A DNA stretch of 64,000 nt from Prevotella sp. GTDB taxonomy: Bacteria > Bacteroidota > Bacteroidia > Bacteroidales > Bacteroidaceae. Each line of letters begins with the position of its first letter. Positions within the stretch are counted from its first letter, which is position 1. The stretch is from assembly GCA_016281055.1 (NCBI GenBank), contig JAEEHW010000076.1, forward strand, positions 17,605-81,604, read 5' to 3'. This document shows positions 1 through 9,555 of this stretch, in pieces. The translations under genes and the position numbers were made by a program. The notes beneath the pieces are model-generated. The model searched no databases. It had not been told where the DNA came from and worked only from the letters and a program-made list of their open reading frames with translations.

Positions 1-2379
1 ATAAGAGTCAGCACCTGGGTAGGTTGAACTGAATCCGAACAATCCGTAAGCGGTACCACCAGGAACTTTCCACGAACCATCAGTCTTGTAGAAACCTACA
101 CCTCTGTTACCATCGCGGAATTCATAAACATATTTATATGAAGCCTGCGAAGCAGAAACTGTAACGATGGAATCGCAATAAAATCCCTTAACATAAGTAT
201 TTGATGGTTTAGAGTTTGCTGCAACTGCTGTCGGAACGAATACAGGATTCTTCTCCTTAGAGTTGAATACTATAGGCATGTTGGCTCCTATCACCTTTCC
301 TGCTTCGATAGCAGAAACCTTCAGCGTATCATATCCTTCTTCATACTCATATTCTGTTACAGAATAAGCTGTCACACCTTCCGGTACTATTACAGGATAT
401 GTCACATAGATGGCACCCCAGTATTTTCCATAGTTGTCTGGTGTATCCTCCACTTCAAACGTCTCTGCAGTAATTTTCTTTGATTCGCGCAGGTTATAAC
501 CCAGGTGAGGTGGTTGGTTGTAGCAGCAGTTTTCAGCTATTATCTGTGCTCTATAGTCAATATCATCGAGCAGATGTGGCACAATATAATCTGTCTGATA
601 GTTCGTAGCATTCACTACCAGCCGGTAACCAGTAGTTCCTCCTTCTGACCAGCAGATCACCTCTTCACGCCAGTCACCAAAAACATCTCCCAACAGGCAG
701 GCATTATTCTTTGTAGCATTATTGGTTCTTCCGTATGTATAGTTGCTTCCATTTACGCAGCCCGTCAATCTGTCAAAGTTCTTTAACGAAGGATTCCAAG
801 TCTCAAGGACACCTTTTCCCCAGAAGTCATCACCCAGTGTTCCCGTCCAGTATAAGCGATCCTGTGCAGGAGCGCGACCATCCCAAGTCTTTGAGTCAAC
901 TACGCTGTTTCCTTCTTTATCAAAGATGTTTAACCAAGCAGAAGCCTGCCACAAGGCATCATCCCTCTCAGGGTCGAAGTTAGCCATAAATCCACGGTCA
1001 GTATCTCCTGAGGCAGTCTGGTGCAACAACAGCTTACCAGTAGTAGCATCTCGATAATCTATACCAAAAGGACTATCCCCATGCACCATGAATGCCTCCA
1101 GTCCTGGCCGATTAGGATCGAAGTCACTCACATGTAGGGCTTCACCATATTTTAAGCCTGTACGATAGAGTGTTGTACCGTCAGGCTTCAAGGCTCCTGA
1201 GCCGTATGTTATCTCCTGCTTGCCATCAAGGTTTACATCAGCTACAGCAAACCAGAAACCGCCTTCACCATATACTGTTTCTGTAAGTTGCTGTGTCGTT
1301 CCATCAGCATACTTCACTTCACCATTATCTACAGCAAGAGCTCTGTGTATCCAGCGCAGGGTGAGATCTGTTCCATTCCAGTCATAAGCACCTATGAAAG
1401 CGCCATTATACTGTCCGCGAGCAAAGATACCACTTGGGTTCCCATCCTTTCCGTCCAGCCATGCTATACCGGCAAGATACCTCTCAGAGCGGTTTTGTCT
1501 ACTATCCCACCAGTATGATGACCCTGCAGCATAGTCTGTATGATAAGGAATAGTCTTCAGTTCTGCACCATTGCGGCCATCAAATACAGTAATCCATTCC
1601 TCACCAGATTCTTGCTTCCCTCTTGAATTGAGGTAGTTGCCAGTAGGATCTTTATCTACACTAAGATATTTACCCTCTCCATCAATGGCTCCATGCCCTG
1701 TCTTAATCATTAATTCTCCATATCCATCGCCGTCGAAGTCCCATGCTACGAAGGAAGAACTGTGTGCTGATGAGAACATATTCGGTCCACCAGTTAGAAT
1801 CCACAGACGTTTGCCATTCATCTTGTAGCATCCGAAGTATTCGGGAGAAGTAATACCAGTTGATGCAACATCCTTTTCGTTTGAAGGACTCCACTTCAGT
1901 ATTATCTCATACTCCCCGTCGCCATCCATATCGCAGATAGAGGCATCATTCGGAGTGTATGTGGCTCCCCTGCCCCAGATATCTTCAGGAGCACCACCTT
2001 CAAGGTCTATGTATGTCACCTGTGAAGACCAAGCCTTACAGGTATCTCGTTCTACTATCTCGTTATTTTCATTATACACTTCCAGGCGATAGTACGTTGA
2101 TGTTCTTCCGCTGGAATGGGCGAAATTAGTCTTGCCGATGATGAAGTCACCACTGTTCAGTGTAGAATTTATGGTTGCAGCATTGGTGCCATAATACAAT
2201 CTAAACTTATAGTTTCTATTATCATATGCTCTTGCACGCCATGAAACCAGGTTTCCTGAGCCTCCTGACAGTGACAGGTCTATAGCCACGAGTCCACGTT
2301 TCAAAGGTGTTGCAGCAGGTTTTGGAAAAGCAGTTGCAGCCAAAAACATAAAAATTAAGACTATCAGGTTCCTTTTCAT
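1..2379 (-). CDS. Rhamnogalacturonan lyase, PL11-like (partial, C-terminus beyond window start)
   Basis: My minus-strand translation from ATG at 2379 gives MKRNLIVLIFMFLAATAFPKPAATPLKRGLVAIDLSLSGGSGNLVSWRARAYDN... followed by DMDGDGEYEIILKWSPSN and HTDYAAGSSYWWD, typical of the PL11 RG-lyase family. Open to the window edge; not in the ORF track because it is partial. Confidence 0.85.
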   Translation of the reverse strand, partial: MKRNLIVLIFMFLAATAFPKPAATPLKRGLVAIDLSLSGGSGNLVSWRARAYDNRNYKFRLYYGTNAATINSTLNSGDFIIGKTNFAHSSGRTSTYYRLEVYNENNEIVERDTCKAWSSQVTYIDLEGGAPEDIWGRGATYTPNDASICDMDGDGEYEIILKWSPSNEKDVASTGITSPEYFGCYKMNGKRLWILTGGPNMFSSAHSSSFVAWDFDGDGYGELMIKTGHGAIDGEGKYLSVDKDPTGNYLNSRGKQESGEEWITVFDGRNGAELKTIPYHTDYAAGSSYWWDSRQNRSERYLAGIAWLDGKDGNPSGIFARGQYNGAFIGAYDWNGTDLTLRWIHRALAVDNGEVKYADGTTQQLTETVYGEGGFWFAVADVNLDGKQEITYGSGALKPDGTTLYRTGLKYGEALHVSDFDPNRPGLEAFMVHGDSPFGIDYRDATTGKLLLHQTASGDTDRGFMANFDPERDDALWQASAWLNIFDKEGNSVVDSKTWDGRAPAQDRLYWTGTLGDDFWGKGVLETWNPSLKNFDRLTGCVNGSNYTYGRTNNATKNNACLLGDVFGDWREEVICWSEGGTTGYRLVVNATNYQTDYIVPHLLDDIDYRAQIIAENCCYNQPPHLGYNLRESKKITAETFEVEDTPDNYGKYWGAIYVTYPVIVPEGVTAYSVTEYEYEEGYDTLKVSAIEAGKVIGANMPIVFNSKEKNPVFVPTAVAANSKPSNTYVKGFYCDSIVTVSASQASYKYVYEFRDGNRGVGFYKTDGSWKVPGGTAYGLFGFSSTYPGADSY

Positions 2380-2410
2380 AATAAATACTTTCTTGATTAA
2401 TGTACGTTTG

Positions 2411-3535
2411 TTAGTCCTTATTGTTCAGCTCCATCAGATATGCCTTGATAAATCCGTCGAGCTTACCGTCCATCACTGCGTCAACGTCAGATGTCTGATA
2501 GTTTGTGCGATGGTCCTTCACGCGGCGGTCGTCAAACACGTATGAGCGTATCTGCGAACCCCATTCTATCTTCATCTTTCCTGCCTCGATGGCTGCCTGG
2601 GCCTCCATGCGCTTCTTCATGGCGCGGTCATAAAGCTGCGACTTCAGCAAGCGCATGGCGTTCTCACGGTTCTGCTGCTGCTTGCGGCTCTCGGTGTTGG
2701 CAATGAGTATCTCCTCCTCCTCGCCGGTGTCGGGGTCTTGATACATATAGCGTAGGCGCACGCCGGTCTCCACCTTGTTCACGTTCTGACCACCAGCACC
2801 GCTTGAGCGGAAGGTGTCCCATGATATGCGTGAAGGGTCAACATACACTTCGATGGTGTCGTCAACGAGCGGTGTTACAAAGACAGAGGCAAAGCTGGTC
2901 ATACGCTTGCCCTGCGCGTTGTACGGACTCACGCGCACCAGACGGTGCACGCCGCTCTCCGATTTTAGGTAGCCGTAGGCGTAGTCGGCACTGCCGGTGT
3001 TCTCTATCTGCATGGTCACCGACTTGATGCCGGCATCGTCAGCCTCCAGCAGGTCAACGATGGTGCATTTGTAACCACCTTTCTCTGCCCAGCGCATATA
3101 CATACGCATGAGCATCTGCGCCCAGTCCTGCGCTTCGGTACCGCCGGCACCAGAGTTTATCTTCAGTACTGCGTCCATAGGGTCTTCCTCCTGGCGCAGC
3201 ATATTCTTCAGTTCAAGGTCTTCAATGGCTTCCAGCGCACGGTCGTATGCCTGGTCCACCTCTTCCTCGGTGGCCATCTCCTCACGGTAGAACTCCATGG
3301 CGAGGTCCAGTTCTTCAGCTGCCGTGCTCACCTCCTTGTATCCGTCAATCCATTTCTTCAGTTCGCCCACCACCTTCATCTGCGCGCGGGCGCGGTCGGG
3401 GTCATCCCAAAAGTCGGGAGCCTGCGTACGCAGGTCCTCCTCTTCAAATTCAATCTTTTTCCTGTCAATGTCGAGATAGCGTGCCAATGCTTCTGCACGC
3501 TCACGGATGTCTTTCTGTTGATCTTGTGTTATCAT
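2411..3535 (-). CDS. prfB: Peptide chain release factor 2
   Basis: Class I RF with GGQ motif (SSGAGGQNVNKVETGVRL); contiguous ORF. Confidence 0.95.
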   Translation of the reverse strand: MITQDQQKDIRERAEALARYLDIDRKKIEFEEEDLRTQAPDFWDDPDRARAQMKVVGELKKWIDGYKEVSTAAEELDLAMEFYREEMATEEEVDQAYDRALEAIEDLELKNMLRQEEDPMDAVLKINSGAGGTEAQDWAQMLMRMYMRWAEKGGYKCTIVDLLEADDAGIKSVTMQIENTGSADYAYGYLKSESGVHRLVRVSPYNAQGKRMTSFASVFVTPLVDDTIEVYVDPSRISWDTFRSSGAGGQNVNKVETGVRLRYMYQDPDTGEEEEILIANTESRKQQQNRENAMRLLKSQLYDRAMKKRMEAQAAIEAGKMKIEWGSQIRSYVFDDRRVKDHRTNYQTSDVDAVMDGKLDGFIKAYLMELNNKD

Positions 3536-3545
3536 TGTCTGTTAA

Positions 3546-5381
3546 TTATTCTTCATACATCTTCTCAATCACCTCGGCGTAGTTCTTTATTATCACGGGG
3601 CGGCGGGTCTTGAGAGTGTTGGTGAGTTCGCCGTTCTCCATCGTGAATGGCTCGGTGAGCAGAGTGAAACGCTTCACCTGCTCGTATCCTGCCAAACCCT
3701 GCTGCAGGGTATTGATGCGCTCCATGAGCATGGCCTGTATCTTCTCGTTGGCACAGAGGTCCGCACGACCCGTGAACGGTATGCCGTTCTCTCGTGCGTA
3801 TTCCTCAAGCAATGCGTAGGCAGGCACTATCAGTGCGGAGACAAACTTACGCTCGTCAGCGATGACGGCTATCTGCTCGATGTATTTGTCAACGAGCAGT
3901 TTTGACTCTACAGCCTGTGGCGCCACATACTTGCCGTTGCTGGTCTTATACAGGTCTTTTATGCGCTCCGTAAGATACAGTTCGCCGTCCTTCAGGTAAC
4001 CGGCGTCGCCAGTGCGGAAGAAACCGTCCTCAGTAAACGATTCCTTATTGATGGCATCGCGATTGTAGTAGCCGCGCGTGATGGTGGGTCCCTTGAGGAG
4101 TATCTCGCTGTTCTCGCCTATCTTTATCTCTATGCCGTTGATGGGACGCCCCACAGAACCTATGGTGTAAGGCTCGTCGCGGTGGTCGCACGAAACAGTG
4201 GCAAGACTTTCCGTCAGTCCGTAACCCACAATCATGTTGAGTCCCAGACAGTGAACGAACTCTTCCACTTCCTTCGATACCACGGCACCTGCGGTAGGGA
4301 AGATATTCGGGTGTACCAGTCCGAACTGCTTGCGCACTATAGACAGCAATGTCTTGTTGACCATAGCATATTTCATGCGCAATGCAAGTGAAGGCTTCTT
4401 TCCTGCCGCCTTACATTCGATGTTGTACTTGTGACTGATTGCCAGTCCGTCCTTGAACATCTTCTTATGTAAGGCAGAGGCATTGTCTATCTTCTCCTGC
4501 ACACCGGCATACACCTTTTCCCAGAAGCGCGGCACGGCCGACATACATGTGGGATGTGTCTCGCGCATGGACTGCTGTATCTCACGCGGATTGGTATTGA
4601 TGATAAGCGTGGCGCCCTCTGTGAGTGCGAGGAAGTCCCATCCACGCTCGAAGATATGCGTTATCGGCAGGAATGTTATCACGCGGTCGTCCTCACCCAC
4701 CGGCACGCACTCATCATTTGCCTTGAAGGCTGCCATATACTGACCGTGGGTAAGTATCACGCCCTTTGACTCTCCCGTGGTGCCTGATGTGTAAAGGATA
4801 TTGGCGATGTCATCTTCATTTCGTGAGGAGTGAAGGGCAGAGAGTGAAGAATCTAAAGCTGCATCTTCATTTCCTGCAATGAAGTCATTGAAATACTGCG
4901 ATGTGGTATCATGCTCTGCCAGTGTCACAGTAGGGTCGTAAATAACTATGCGTTCCAACGTAGGACAGAGGGCCTGCACACGGCGTGCCTTGTCATACTG
5001 CTCCTGTTCGCCAACGAAGAACAAACGTATCTGCGCATCGTTGATGACATACTGCAACTGCTGTTCAGAACTCGTGGCATAGAACGGTATCGTCACTGCA
5101 CGTATTCCGAATGCACCAAAGTCGGTGTATATGTATTCCAGCGAATTCTGCGAGAATACACCGACATTCTCCTGTACCTTCACCCCTGCGCGAAGCATAG
5201 CCAGCGACACACGCCGTGCATTGTCAGCGAAGACCTTCCATGAGGCCTTCTTCCATACAGTGCCGCCGAAGTCCTTGTACTCAAACACGGTCTTGTTGCC
5301 GTATTTCTTCGCCTGTTCGTATGGCAGGCGCGCCAGGTGACATAATGTTTGCATAGCAGTTTCAATTGTTATTGGTTTCAA
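3546..5381 (-). CDS. Long-chain fatty acid--CoA ligase (AMP-forming)
   Basis: AMP-binding motif ILYTSGTTGESKGVILTH; GYGLTES; FRTGDAGYL. Confidence 0.93.
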   Translation of the reverse strand: MKPITIETAMQTLCHLARLPYEQAKKYGNKTVFEYKDFGGTVWKKASWKVFADNARRVSLAMLRAGVKVQENVGVFSQNSLEYIYTDFGAFGIRAVTIPFYATSSEQQLQYVINDAQIRLFFVGEQEQYDKARRVQALCPTLERIVIYDPTVTLAEHDTTSQYFNDFIAGNEDAALDSSLSALHSSRNEDDIANILYTSGTTGESKGVILTHGQYMAAFKANDECVPVGEDDRVITFLPITHIFERGWDFLALTEGATLIINTNPREIQQSMRETHPTCMSAVPRFWEKVYAGVQEKIDNASALHKKMFKDGLAISHKYNIECKAAGKKPSLALRMKYAMVNKTLLSIVRKQFGLVHPNIFPTAGAVVSKEVEEFVHCLGLNMIVGYGLTESLATVSCDHRDEPYTIGSVGRPINGIEIKIGENSEILLKGPTITRGYYNRDAINKESFTEDGFFRTGDAGYLKDGELYLTERIKDLYKTSNGKYVAPQAVESKLLVDKYIEQIAVIADERKFVSALIVPAYALLEEYARENGIPFTGRADLCANEKIQAMLMERINTLQQGLAGYEQVKRFTLLTEPFTMENGELTNTLKTRRPVIIKNYAEVIEKMYEE

Positions 5382-5461
5382 CTTGCAAAAATAAGAAAAA
5401 ACTTTCAGATAGCCAAATTTTCCTCTAAAATATATATTTATTTCATGAAATATTCGTAATT

Positions 5462-6775
5462 TTGCAATCAGATATGAAAAAGACAGTTATAGATAAGGAT
5501 GTATTGGAAAGATACGTCAGCGATGCCGTTGAACTGTTGAAGCGCCTCATCAGCACTCCCCGCGTGAGCCGCGACGAGACCGCTGCAGCAGACATCATGG
5601 AGCAGACCATGCGCCAGTATGGCTATGAGTCTGAGCGCAAGGGTAACAACCTGTGGATACGTTCCAGCAACTGGGACGACAGCAAGCCCACCATCATGCT
5701 CAATGCTCACATCGACACCGTGAAGCCCGTGGCCACATGGACACGCGACCCCTTTACGCCAAGCATCGAGGGTGACCGCCTATACGGACTGGGATCCAAC
5801 GACTGCGGCGGCGGACTGGTAAGCCTGCTGCAGGTGTTCAGGATTCTGACCCAAAAGCCCCTCCCCGCGGGGGAGAAAAAGCCCCTCCCTACCCTCCCCG
5901 TGGGGGAGGGGAAGAAACTACCTTCGTCAAATGATAGCTCTGAGGAAGCAGGTAATATCATACCCTCCACCACACGGAAGGTTGGAAGGGACTTCAACCT
6001 CATCTACCTCGCCTCATGTGAGGAAGAGGTAAGCGGTGCAGGAGGCATAAGGAGTGTACTGCAACAACAGCCCCTCCCTACCCTCCCCGCGGGGGAGGGG
6101 GATAAATCACCTTCGTTAAATGACAACTCTGAGAAAGTATGTAGTGTCATACCCTCCACCTCGGGGAGGGCAGGGAAGGACTTGATTGCCATCGTAGGTG
6201 AGCCTACGGGCATGCAGCCTGCCATTGCTGAGCGCGGACTGATGGTTATTGACGGCACTGCGCACGGCAAGAGCGGACATGCTGCACGCAACGAAGGCGT
6301 GAATGCCATATATGAAGCGCTCGACGACTTGATGTTCATCCGTGAATATAAGTTTGAGAAGGTGAGTGACCTGCTCGGACCTACAAAGATGCAGTGCACC
6401 GTAGTGAACAGCGGTACGCAGCATAACGTGGTGCCTGACGAATGTAAGTTTATCATCGACGTGCGCACAAACGAGCATTATACAAACGAAGAGGTGTTTG
6501 AGTTTCTGCAAGGCAAACTGAAGAGCGAGATAAAGGCACGCTCCTTCCACCTGCACTCATCGAGCATTCCACGCACACATCCGCTGATACAACGCTGCAT
6601 TAAGATGGGTATGGAGCCTTTCGGTTCACCCACACTGTCAGATCAGGCCCTGATGCGTTTCCCATCGTTCAAGTTAGGACCAGGTGAAAGCAGTCGCTCA
6701 CACAGCGCCGACGAATACATCTGCATATCAGAGATACGCGATGCAATAGAAAAATATCTGCAGTTACTCAGATAA
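5462..6775 (+). CDS. M20 family deacetylase (acetylornithine deacetylase/ArgE-like) carrying two in-frame repeat insertions
   Basis: M20 motifs NAHIDTVKP, SNDCGGGL, SCEEEVSGAGG, GEPTGMQPAIAERG and a C-terminal SRSHSADEY. Interrupted by two PLPTLPxGEG... segments. Confidence 0.85.
   Translation: MQSDMKKTVIDKDVLERYVSDAVELLKRLISTPRVSRDETAAADIMEQTMRQYGYESERKGNNLWIRSSNWDDSKPTIMLNAHIDTVKPVATWTRDPFTPSIEGDRLYGLGSNDCGGGLVSLLQVFRILTQKPLPAGEKKPLPTLPVGEGKKLPSSNDSSEEAGNIIPSTTRKVGRDFNLIYLASCEEEVSGAGGIRSVLQQQPLPTLPAGEGDKSPSLNDNSEKVCSVIPSTSGRAGKDLIAIVGEPTGMQPAIAERGLMVIDGTAHGKSGHAARNEGVNAIYEALDDLMFIREYKFEKVSDLLGPTKMQCTVVNSGTQHNVVPDECKFIIDVRTNEHYTNEEVFEFLQGKLKSEIKARSFHLHSSSIPRTHPLIQRCIKMGMEPFGSPTLSDQALMRFPSFKLGPGESSRSHSADEYICISEIRDAIEKYLQLLR
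5879..5994 (+). repeat. Inverted-arm repeat element, copy A (about 116 bp, inside M20 deacetylase CDS)
   Basis: aagcccctccctaccctccccgtgggggagggg...ggaaggttggaagggactt; about 80% identical to copy B by hand alignment over 115 bp. Confidence 0.85.
6068..6183 (+). repeat. Inverted-arm repeat element, copy B (about 116 bp, inside M20 deacetylase CDS)
   Basis: Left arm CAGCCCCTCCCTACCCTCCCCGCGGGGGAGGG; reverse complement of right arm AAGTCCTTCCCTGCCCTCCCCGAGGTGGAGGG. Confidence 0.85.
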
Positions 6776-6802
6776 AAGAATATAAAGGAATAATAAAAAC
6801 AA

Positions 6803-6843
6803 AAAAACGGCATCACACTATCGGTAGTGCGGTGCCGTTTATC
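6803..6843. terminator. Bidirectional intrinsic terminator between M20 deacetylase and dgt
   Basis: AAACGGCATCACACTA-TCGG-TAGTGCGGTGCCGTTT, flanked by an A tract on one side and TTT on the other. Confidence 0.75.
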
Positions 6844-8180
6844 TTTTGGTAGAAATCGAGGGCGAACACATCTGTCATGCCTGATATGAAATCAAGCACT
6901 GCCATGATTCGCGTCTCTACATCTGTAGCGTTTATCTCATATTGACTGCTTACGCGGCGCAACAGCTGTTGTGAATAGAAACGGTCTGGATTCATTATGG
7001 CTTCTATCATCTGCTGCAACAGGGTTTCCATAATCTTGTAACCACCCAGCTCGATGTCAAGTACCGGCTTTGAATGATATATCTTGCCGTAAGCCACATC
7101 AATACAGCGTTTGTATGCCTCACGCTGAAGCATACTAACATGCTTTATCAGACTGCCCTGAAATGTTCCGTCAAGAATTTCTTTTTCATGTCTGAGGAAA
7201 GCCTCGACACATTCGTTTTCCAACTTGCCTATCACACAGGCTCGCATATAAACAACCTGTTCGTTAAGGTCTGCTATGTTCTCCGTGCTTATACGGTTGA
7301 GTATGCTCTTTTGTGTCTGTTCATCAAAGAAACCAAGCAGCAAATCGCGTGTCTCTTCGTATGATATGAGTTTCAGTTTATGGGCATCCTCTATGTCCAT
7401 TATCTCGTAGCAGATGTCATCAGCCGCTTCTACGAGATATACCAAAGGATGACGCACATAACGCAATGGTTCTCCATCAGCGGAGAGTCTCAGCATGCCG
7501 AGGTCGTCTGCCACACGGCGGAAGGTCTCTGCCTCTGTGGTGAAGAATCCAAACTTTTCCTTGCCTCCCACGACAGGAGTACCGGAATAGTAAGAAGCAA
7601 ACGGATATTTCACAATGCTGGCGAGCATGGAATATGTCATGACAAAACCTCCATCTCGTCGGCCGCTGTATTTATGGGTGAGAAGACGAAAAGCATTGGC
7701 ATTGCCCTCAAAATGGGTTATGTCATTCCATAATTCAGGTGACAAATCATCCTTCAACTTGAGTCCTACACCTTCACTGAAAAACGTCTGTATGGCCTTC
7801 TCGCCACTATGCCCGAACGGAGGATTACCAAGGTCATGAGCCAAGCAGGCAGACGACACTATGGTACCCAGTTCCTCTATCACCGTACCGGCATAATCGG
7901 GATTGCGCTTGATGATAGCACGCGCCACATCATTGCCGAGCGACATGCCTACACTCGCCACCTCAAGGGAATGTGTCAGACGGTTGTGGACAAATACCGA
8001 ACCCGGCAAAGGAAACACCTGCGTCTTGTTCTGCAATCGACGGAACGGTGCAGAGAATATCAGACGGTCATAGTCACGTTTGAACTCTGTACGTTCATCA
8101 TGGCGCTCAGTATGACGCAGTTCCTGTCCGAGACGTTTGTTAGATATAAGTCTTTGCCAATCCATTTCCTTCTCTTGCAT
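6813..8180 (-). CDS. dgt: Deoxyguanosinetriphosphate triphosphohydrolase (HD domain)
   Basis: FRRLQNKTQVFPLP, RLTHSLEVASVG, CLAHDLGNPPFGHSGE. Confidence 0.93.
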   Translation of the reverse strand: MQEKEMDWQRLISNKRLGQELRHTERHDERTEFKRDYDRLIFSAPFRRLQNKTQVFPLPGSVFVHNRLTHSLEVASVGMSLGNDVARAIIKRNPDYAGTVIEELGTIVSSACLAHDLGNPPFGHSGEKAIQTFFSEGVGLKLKDDLSPELWNDITHFEGNANAFRLLTHKYSGRRDGGFVMTYSMLASIVKYPFASYYSGTPVVGGKEKFGFFTTEAETFRRVADDLGMLRLSADGEPLRYVRHPLVYLVEAADDICYEIMDIEDAHKLKLISYEETRDLLLGFFDEQTQKSILNRISTENIADLNEQVVYMRACVIGKLENECVEAFLRHEKEILDGTFQGSLIKHVSMLQREAYKRCIDVAYGKIYHSKPVLDIELGGYKIMETLLQQMIEAIMNPDRFYSQQLLRRVSSQYEINATDVETRIMAVLDFISGMTDVFALDFYQKINGTALPIV

Positions 8181-8194
8181 TCAACACATGATTA

Positions 8195-9523
8195 TCAAGC
8201 AAACTTAATCACGCTGCTATTGCTTGAGCGTGTGCCGTCGGTACCATTCTTTTCATCTTCTCCCGGTTTCTGATAATTAACCGAAAGACGAGAGATGGTG
8301 TCAAGAGCCTGACGAGTGCGCCCATAAGTAGGAGCATTCTCCACTGCCAATATCAGGTCTTCGTTGTCAAGGTCATTTGCCTGGAAGAAATAAATGTTCG
8401 GACGACGCTTCTGCGGAGTGTTCCTTCCATCTGTACCATAGTAATGGCGCAGACGATCTGCCTCTTTGGCCTTGCGTTCCTCCTCCTCTGCCAACTTAGC
8501 CATATCCTCCGTGGTCTTGGTCTTCATGCGATTATCCTCTACATTGATATCGCTAAGTCCGAAACCAGTAGCCAATATCGTCACTTTTACCTTCTCACCC
8601 AATGTTGGATCGTTTGCAACACCCCACTTAAGTTCGAAATTGTCGAAGCGACCCATGAACTCATTGACATCATTCATCTCCTCCATCATTAATCCACGGT
8701 TGTCATCATCGTTGTGGAATGATATGGACAGGAGAATCTTCTTAGACTTGAATATGTCGTTATCATTAAGCAACGGAGAATGAAGCGCATCCTCAATGGC
8801 TTTCTTCACACGTCCGTCACCCTCACCATAACCTGTTGACATGATGGCAACGCCACCATCCTTGAGCACTGTCTTTACATCATTGAAGTCGAGGTTCACC
8901 TTTCCATGTACGGTGATTATCTCTGAAATGCTCTTGGCAGCCACCGACAGTGTGTCGTCAGCCTTGGCAAAGGCATCAATAAGCGACAGATCAGTATATA
9001 TCTCACGCAAACGCTCGTTGTTGATTACAAGCAATGCATCAACATTCTTCGCCATCTCTTCCACACCGTCGAGAGCCTGATTGATTTTCTTCACACCCTC
9101 AAACTTGAACGGTATAGTGACAATACCAACTGTGAGTATGTCCATATTCTTTGACTCACGAGCAATGATAGGTGCGGCACCTGTACCCGTACCACCACCC
9201 ATGCCGGCAGTAATGAATGCCATGCGTGTGCCGTCGTTGAGCATCTTCCTGACATCCTCAATGCTCTCCTCTGCAGCAGCACGTGCCTTCTCTGGCTTGT
9301 TACCAGCTCCCAGTCCTTCGCTGCCCAACTGCAGATGAACCGGAACTGGTGAATCATTGAGTGCCTGTGCGTCGGTATTACACAATGCGAAAGTTACATC
9401 ATGTATGCCCTCGCGATACATATGGTTAACAGCATTGCCGCCGCCACCACCTACACCAATAACCTTTATTATGCTCTTCTCCTGTGCCACTGGACCGAAA
9501 GCATCTAATATATTGTCTTCCAT
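8195..9523 (-). CDS. ftsZ: Cell division protein FtsZ
   Basis: GVGGGGGNAVNHM and tubulin signature GGGTGTGAAPIIA. Confidence 0.97.
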   Translation of the reverse strand: MEDNILDAFGPVAQEKSIIKVIGVGGGGGNAVNHMYREGIHDVTFALCNTDAQALNDSPVPVHLQLGSEGLGAGNKPEKARAAAEESIEDVRKMLNDGTRMAFITAGMGGGTGTGAAPIIARESKNMDILTVGIVTIPFKFEGVKKINQALDGVEEMAKNVDALLVINNERLREIYTDLSLIDAFAKADDTLSVAAKSISEIITVHGKVNLDFNDVKTVLKDGGVAIMSTGYGEGDGRVKKAIEDALHSPLLNDNDIFKSKKILLSISFHNDDDNRGLMMEEMNDVNEFMGRFDNFELKWGVANDPTLGEKVKVTILATGFGLSDINVEDNRMKTKTTEDMAKLAEEEERKAKEADRLRHYYGTDGRNTPQKRRPNIYFFQANDLDNEDLILAVENAPTYGRTRQALDTISRLSVNYQKPGEDEKNGTDGTRSSNSSVIKFA

Positions 9524-9555
9524 TTCTGTATGGTCTTATTAATGTTTATACTCTA

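Noticed and set aside
5707-6468. Minus-strand ORFs (98 and 154 aa) across the M20 deacetylase
   Set aside because: Antisense to a conserved enzyme. They stay open partly because the repeat element is open on both strands (SPxGRVGRG pattern), which fits the repeat interpretation but not a gene.
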